DNA from: Gaiellasilicea sp963749515
GTDB taxonomy: Bacteria > Actinomycetota > Thermoleophilia > Gaiellales > Gaiellaceae
DNA: 64,000 bases
Direction of reading: 5' to 3'
NCBI GenBank assembly: GCA_963749515.1
Contig: CAVVMR010000002.1
Span: 124,001-188,000 of the forward strand
The position numbers and the translations under genes were made by a program. The notes under the pieces were generated by a model. The model had not been told where the DNA came from. It was given only the letters and a program-made list of their open reading frames with translations, and ran no database searches. Numbering within the stretch: position 1 is the first letter of the stretch; every line of letters begins with the position of its first letter. This document shows, piece by piece, positions 60,344 through 64,000 of the stretch.

Positions 60344-61750
60344 GTGGCCGCGCCGACGGGTCGAGGGTTCGTTGCCGGTTTCCTCTCCATGGTGCTTCCG
60401 GGAGCCGGCCAGCTCTACGTGGGCGCGCGACGGCGGGGCTTCATCCTGCTCGGGGTCACCGGCGCCACGCTGCTCGCGGTGCTCGTGCTCGCCTCGTGGG
60501 TCTCCGTGGATGCCGTCTGGGGCGTCGACCGGCGGCTCGTCGCGACGATCCTCGCGGTCGACCTCGCGCTGCTCGCCTTCAGGCTCTTCGCGGTCGTGGA
60601 CGCCTCGCGGGGCGGCTGGGCAGCCGGGCTCGCGGTGCTCGTGGCGCTGACAGCGGCCCCCCACGTCGCCGCCGGCTACCTGACGGTCCGCGGCTACGAC
60701 GTGCTCGAGGACGTCTTCGCAGACGAGGAGCCGTGCGGCACCGCCTGCGACCGCGGCAGCGTGCTCCTCTCGCACGAGGTCGTGCCCCTGCCGCAGTGGG
60801 TGCCGAAGGATGCGTGGGAGTGGGCGCTCGTCGAGCGGCTCGGCCCCGGCGAGGTGGCGCCGCTCGAGGCGGACGCGCGCGTGCTGGCCGACGCGAAGCG
60901 GGCGAGGACGAAGCCGTGGACGACGATCCTCCTGCTCGGAACCGACGAGGGCCCCGGGAACTGGGGCGCCCGAACGGACACGATCATCCTCGCCGCGATC
61001 CAGCACGACACGGGACGCGCCGCCGCCTTCGGGATCCCGCGCAACCTCGCCCAGGTGCCGCTCGGCGCGGGAGCGAAGCCGTTCAAGCAGCCGCTCAACG
61101 CTCTCTACGGCCTCTCCGGCGGCGGCGAGGAGGGGACGACGAGGCTCAAGCAGGCGGTCTCGAGCCTGCTCGGGATCCGGGTCGACTACTACGCGATGGT
61201 CAACCTGGTCGGCTTCGCCGACCTCGTCGACGCGCTCGGAGGCGTCGAGATCGCGGTGAAGGAACGGCTGGTGGACGAGGTGACGCGGCCGGCGTGGGGC
61301 GAGCCGAAGCCGTCGATCGACGTCGTGCCCGGCCGCACCTACCGCTTCTACGGCCGCGAGGCACTCGCCTACGTCCGCTCGCGCAAGTCCTCGAGCGACT
61401 ACACGCGGATGGCGCGGCAGCGTTGCTTCCTGAGCGCGATGGCGGACCAGCTCGACCCGGTGCGCGTGCTCCGCAACTTCGGGTCGCTGGCACGGACGAT
61501 CGAGTCGAACGTGCACACCGACATCCCACTGAACCGGCTCCCATCGCTCGTCCGTCTCGTCAGCTCGGTCGACTCGAAGGAGACGCTGACGGTCACCTTC
61601 GGCGCCGACTACTTCTTCGGCCGGCAGAAACGGGGCAACTACCCGGTGCCGGCCCTCGGCCGCATCCAGACGACCGTGCGCCTGGCAATCCAGCGGCCCG
61701 AGCTGCTGAAGAAGACGGGCCAGGCGAAGACGACAGGCCAGAGCTGCTGA
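60344..61750 (+). CDS. LytR-CpsA-Psr family glycan ligase with multi-helix N-terminus
   Basis: 468 aa from GTG 60344. N-terminal 130 residues hold about four helices with SMVLPGAGQLYVGARRRG, a PG-GQ-Y motif found in small membrane proteins. The LCP domain (about 175-400) has LLLGTDEGPGNWGARTD, FGIPRNLAQVPL, the acidic LVGFADLVDALGGV and the arginine-rich YVRSRKSSSDYTRMARQR that binds the pyrophosphate-polyprenyl. It transfers completed glycans to peptidoglycan. TAGACT lies 6 nt upstream. Confidence 0.92.
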   Translation: MAAPTGRGFVAGFLSMVLPGAGQLYVGARRRGFILLGVTGATLLAVLVLASWVSVDAVWGVDRRLVATILAVDLALLAFRLFAVVDASRGGWAAGLAVLVALTAAPHVAAGYLTVRGYDVLEDVFADEEPCGTACDRGSVLLSHEVVPLPQWVPKDAWEWALVERLGPGEVAPLEADARVLADAKRARTKPWTTILLLGTDEGPGNWGARTDTIILAAIQHDTGRAAAFGIPRNLAQVPLGAGAKPFKQPLNALYGLSGGGEEGTTRLKQAVSSLLGIRVDYYAMVNLVGFADLVDALGGVEIAVKERLVDEVTRPAWGEPKPSIDVVPGRTYRFYGREALAYVRSRKSSSDYTRMARQRCFLSAMADQLDPVRVLRNFGSLARTIESNVHTDIPLNRLPSLVRLVSSVDSKETLTVTFGADYFFGRQKRGNYPVPALGRIQTTVRLAIQRPELLKKTGQAKTTGQSC

Positions 61751-61794
61751 CTGTGTAGCGTCGCCCAGGAAGAGCGTCCCGGAACGAGCGAACG

Positions 61795-61804
61795 AAAGGA
61801 AGAG
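61795..61804 (+). promoter_or_regulatory. Shine-Dalgarno site of the DHFR-family gene
   Basis: AAAGGAAGAG a few bases before ATG 61808; a TAGCGT hexamer at 61757-61762 could be its -10 box, giving a leader of about 40 nt. Confidence 0.6.
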
Positions 61805-61807
61805 ATC

Positions 61808-62404
61808 ATGGGCAAGACGATCATGGGGGCGATCGTTTCCCTGGATGGGTTCATGGCCGACGACAACGACGGCATCGGGCCGCTGTTCGACTGGTTGGGC
61901 AACGGCGATGTCGCCTGGAGCTTCCCGGGCTCCGACGACCAGGCCCTGACCACCCAGGCGTCGTCCGACTTCATGCTGGGCGTGTACGGCGACATGGCTG
62001 CCAATGTGATCGGGCGCAGGGTGTTCGACATGACCAACGGCTGGGACGGCAAGCCGGCCGCCGGCGAGCACGTCTTCGTCGTCACCCACCAGCCGCCGAC
62101 GGACTGGGCGCACGCCGACACCGCACCGTTCACCTTCATCAACGGCGTCGAGGAGGCGATTGCCGCCGCCAGGGAGTTCGCCGGCGACCGGGTCGTCGAC
62201 GTCGCGGCCGGTCAGATCGGCGGGCAAGCGCTCAGGCTCGGGCTGATCGACCAGGTGGTCGTCAATCTGGTCCCCACGGTCTTCGGCTCCGGCCGCCCGT
62301 TCTTCGCCACCGGCGCCATGGACGAGCCACTGCTGTTGGAGAACCCGACGACGATCGTGCAGGGCGACCGGGTCACCCACCTGCTCTACGACGTCAGACG
62401 CTGA
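61808..62404 (+). CDS. Dihydrofolate reductase family protein (RibD C-terminal domain-like)
   Basis: 198 aa. GKTIMGAIVSLDGFMADDND, NVIGRRVFDMTNGWDG, VVDVAAGQIGGQALRLGLID and a C-terminal strand are those of the RibD-C/DHFR-like family, NADPH (or possibly F420) dependent reductases of unknown substrate. A clear ribosome site, AAAGGAAGAG (61795-61804), sits before ATG 61808. Base use is somewhat lower in GC and the gene interrupts the glycan region, hinting at independent acquisition. Confidence 0.87.
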   Translation: MGKTIMGAIVSLDGFMADDNDGIGPLFDWLGNGDVAWSFPGSDDQALTTQASSDFMLGVYGDMAANVIGRRVFDMTNGWDGKPAAGEHVFVVTHQPPTDWAHADTAPFTFINGVEEAIAAAREFAGDRVVDVAAGQIGGQALRLGLIDQVVVNLVPTVFGSGRPFFATGAMDEPLLLENPTTIVQGDRVTHLLYDVRR

Positions 62405-62416
62405 CGCGCGAAAGCT

Positions 62417-63358
62417 TCAGCGCAGGTCTTTGTTCGACTCCATGTCGAACCACATCGCGAACAGCGTGAACTGGCTGCCCGAGATCAGGAGCAGTGCGAC
62501 GAGGACGATGGTCGGCGTCGTGATCTCGTTGCCCTTCAGGCGCAGGATGACCTCGATCAGACCAAGCACGAGGCCGACGAGGGTCATCAGGATCCCGAGC
62601 GCATAGAAGAAGACGAGGGGGTGGAAGTCGCGGATCACGTACTTCTCTCGCAGCCGCCAGAAGAAGCCTTTCAGCAGCAGCCACGAGATCCGCGGGACGA
62701 CCTTGCGCAGCTTGATCCCCGACTGCTCGCCGACGCCGTACACCGGTCGTGACGGGAAGTCGCGGACACGGGCGTTCCAGACGTTGAGGTGCACGAGCAT
62801 GTCGTTCGGAAAGCCGTAGCCGCGGTAGATCCGCTGCAGGTCGAGCTGCGCGAGCATCGGGCGCGCGATCGCGGTGTAGCCCGTCTGCGAGTCGGCGACG
62901 TGCCAGTAGCCGGAGGCGACCTTCGTCAGGAGCGAGAGGATCGCGTTGCCGAGGTAGCGCGTCCGCGGGATCAGCTTCCACGCCTCGCCCGTGACGAGGC
63001 GATTCGCCTTCGCGTAGTCCACGTCCCCGCGCGCGACCGGCTCGACGAGCGTGAGCAGGTCGGCGGGATCCATCTGGTTGTCGGCGGCCATCACGCAGAC
63101 GACGTCGAGCCCCTCCTCGAGCGCCCGCTCGTAGCCGCTCACGATCGCGGCGCCGACACCGCCGTTCCGCTCACGCGTCACGATCTCGACGCGCGGGTCC
63201 GCAAGCGCGCGCACCGCGTCCGCGGTCCCGTCCGTCGAGGCGTCGTCGACGACGAGGATCCGGTCGACGAACTCGGGGATGCCGCCGAGCGTCGTCCCGA
63301 TCAGCCGCTCCTCGTCGCGGGCGGGGACGACGACGGCGACGCGCTTCCCGTCGACCAT
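62417..63358 (-). CDS. Glycosyltransferase family 2, polyprenyl-phosphate type, with membrane tail
   Basis: 313 aa. RVAVVVPARDEERLIGTTL, VVDDASTDGTADAV, MAADNQMDPADLLTL and GYGFPNDMLVHLNVW; two C-terminal helices (about 238-262 and 280-300) anchor it. This family transfers a sugar to polyprenyl phosphate for later use outside. It begins 3 bp after the Wzz-like stop on the same strand. The ATG is at 63358. Confidence 0.9.
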   Translation of the reverse strand: MVDGKRVAVVVPARDEERLIGTTLGGIPEFVDRILVVDDASTDGTADAVRALADPRVEIVTRERNGGVGAAIVSGYERALEEGLDVVCVMAADNQMDPADLLTLVEPVARGDVDYAKANRLVTGEAWKLIPRTRYLGNAILSLLTKVASGYWHVADSQTGYTAIARPMLAQLDLQRIYRGYGFPNDMLVHLNVWNARVRDFPSRPVYGVGEQSGIKLRKVVPRISWLLLKGFFWRLREKYVIRDFHPLVFFYALGILMTLVGLVLGLIEVILRLKGNEITTPTIVLVALLLISGSQFTLFAMWFDMESNKDLR

Positions 63359-63361
63359 GGC

Positions 63362-64000
63362 TTACGCGGTGCGGTTGTTGCGGCGCGCGAGGAATGGGTC
63401 GGCGAGGAGCGCCGCCACGCAGCCCAGCAGGAGGCCGATCAGGCCGCCGACGAGCGCCCCGTTGCGGCCGCTGCGCGCGGTTGTCTTGGCGGCCGCGGCA
63501 GGCTCGACGACCTGCGCCTTCTCCACGTTCTCGGCAAGTGCGAGCTGCTGCCGCACGTCCGACTGGAGGTCGAGCAGCTGGCCGCGCCGCGCCTGCGCGT
63601 TGTCGAGCGAGCTGACCAGAACGAGCTTGTCGAGCGCGCTGAGGCCGTCCTCGTTCACGGCCTGCTCGAGCTGCGCAATGCGTGGCACGAGCGTGTCCAG
63701 CTGATCCTGAATCGAGTCGAGCTGGTCGTTGAAGGACGTGATCTTGGTGTCGACATACTGCGCCGAGGTCCGCGCAATCACTTCCTTCGCGAGCGCGTCG
63801 GCGGCGCGCTCGGCCTTGCGCGGCTGCGCCGCGATCACCTTGATCGTCACGAGCGGCGCTCCGGTCGGCCGCGCGCCGGGCCCGGAGGCGCCGACGGTCG
63901 CCGAGCTCACCTTGCCGCGCAGGGAGCGCACCGGTAGGTCGGCCGCGTTCGCCGCCTTCCGCAGCGCACTCTCGGAGCGGATGATCTCGGAGACCGCGCG
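63362..64000 (-). CDS. Wzz-like chain-length determinant / Wzc-type N-terminal protein (5' end missing)
   Basis: The frame is open through the right edge (RAVSEIIRSESALRKAA in the last bases), so only the C-terminal 212 residues are seen. A long coiled coil (KITSFNDQLDSIQDQL, TLVPRIAQLEQAV, then SDVRQQLALAENVEKAQVVEP) is followed by one helix (GALVGGLIGLLLGCVAALLAD) and a basic tail (ARRNNRTA). This matches the second half of a Wzz/Wzc cytoplasmic-membrane anchor that controls glycan chain length. GTG 63931 is internal, not the start. Confidence 0.85.
   Translation of the reverse strand, partial: RAVSEIIRSESALRKAANAADLPVRSLRGKVSSATVGASGPGARPTGAPLVTIKVIAAQPRKAERAADALAKEVIARTSAQYVDTKITSFNDQLDSIQDQLDTLVPRIAQLEQAVNEDGLSALDKLVLVSSLDNAQARRGQLLDLQSDVRQQLALAENVEKAQVVEPAAAAKTTARSGRNGALVGGLIGLLLGCVAALLADPFLARRNNRTA

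Noticed and set aside
1..64000. tRNA genes, CRISPR arrays, insertion sequences or phage genes
   Set aside because: No repeat-spacer pattern, transposase, integrase or tRNA-like cloverleaf was seen; gaps are too short for most of them. A tRNA or covariance search would settle it.

Overview
The window is a very GC-rich, densely packed piece of bacterial chromosome. Every gap between genes is shorter than about 120 bp. The base composition, a complete coenzyme F420 (cof) gene set, hemE and hemH, a family X DNA polymerase and DinB point to an actinobacterium. I lean towards a deep-branching, Thermoleophilia-like lineage, but that is inference and there is no rRNA here to prove it. I see no tRNA, rRNA, insertion sequence, prophage or CRISPR array.

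Layout. 1-9.2 kb holds signalling and stress genes: the end of an XRE-cupin regulator, a CHASE-PAS-GGDEF-HD-GYP protein whose GGDEF motif is degenerate, a serine beta-lactamase-like protein divergent from dinB, a REC-HD-GYP response regulator and a large hybrid histidine kinase. 9.2-14.8 kb holds a sarcosine-oxidase-like flavoenzyme, the F420 operon cofC-cofD-npdG-cofE, and a PolX-like protein that lacks the polymerase aspartates. 14.7-19.7 kb holds an operon hemE-hemH-wzt-(92 aa unknown), an NBR1-Ig-like protein and the ABC permease wzm.

19.8-64 kb is one long surface-polysaccharide region. It holds two initiating phosphoglycosyltransferases (a WecA-like one fused to a CapD/WbpM N-terminal module, and a WbaP-like one) and about 18 glycosyltransferases, mostly GT4 and GT2. 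It also holds two large GT-C-like membrane proteins, two Wzx flippases, a Wzy/ligase-type protein, a Wzz-like protein cut by the right edge, nucleotide-sugar enzymes (a Gmd-like and an Fcl-like pair, and UDP-glucuronate decarboxylase), five methyltransferases including one FkbM, a secreted glycoside hydrolase and an LCP ligase. Together these encode sugar activation, lipid-linked assembly, export through both a Wzx/Wzy-like and an ABC route, and attachment to the cell wall.

Three genes in the 38-55 kb stretch (near 39551, 42551 and 54168) carry single-base +1 frameshifts. Removing one base restores a clean protein each time, so these are either assembly indels or real lesions. Two regularities run through the window. 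Co-directional genes are joined by 4-bp stop/start overlaps of the form NTGA, using ATG, GTG, TTG and apparently once CTG. Many transcription-unit heads have a TAnnnT hexamer 6-13 nt before the start codon, which suggests leaderless transcription. The small intergenic gaps otherwise hold nothing I can identify.
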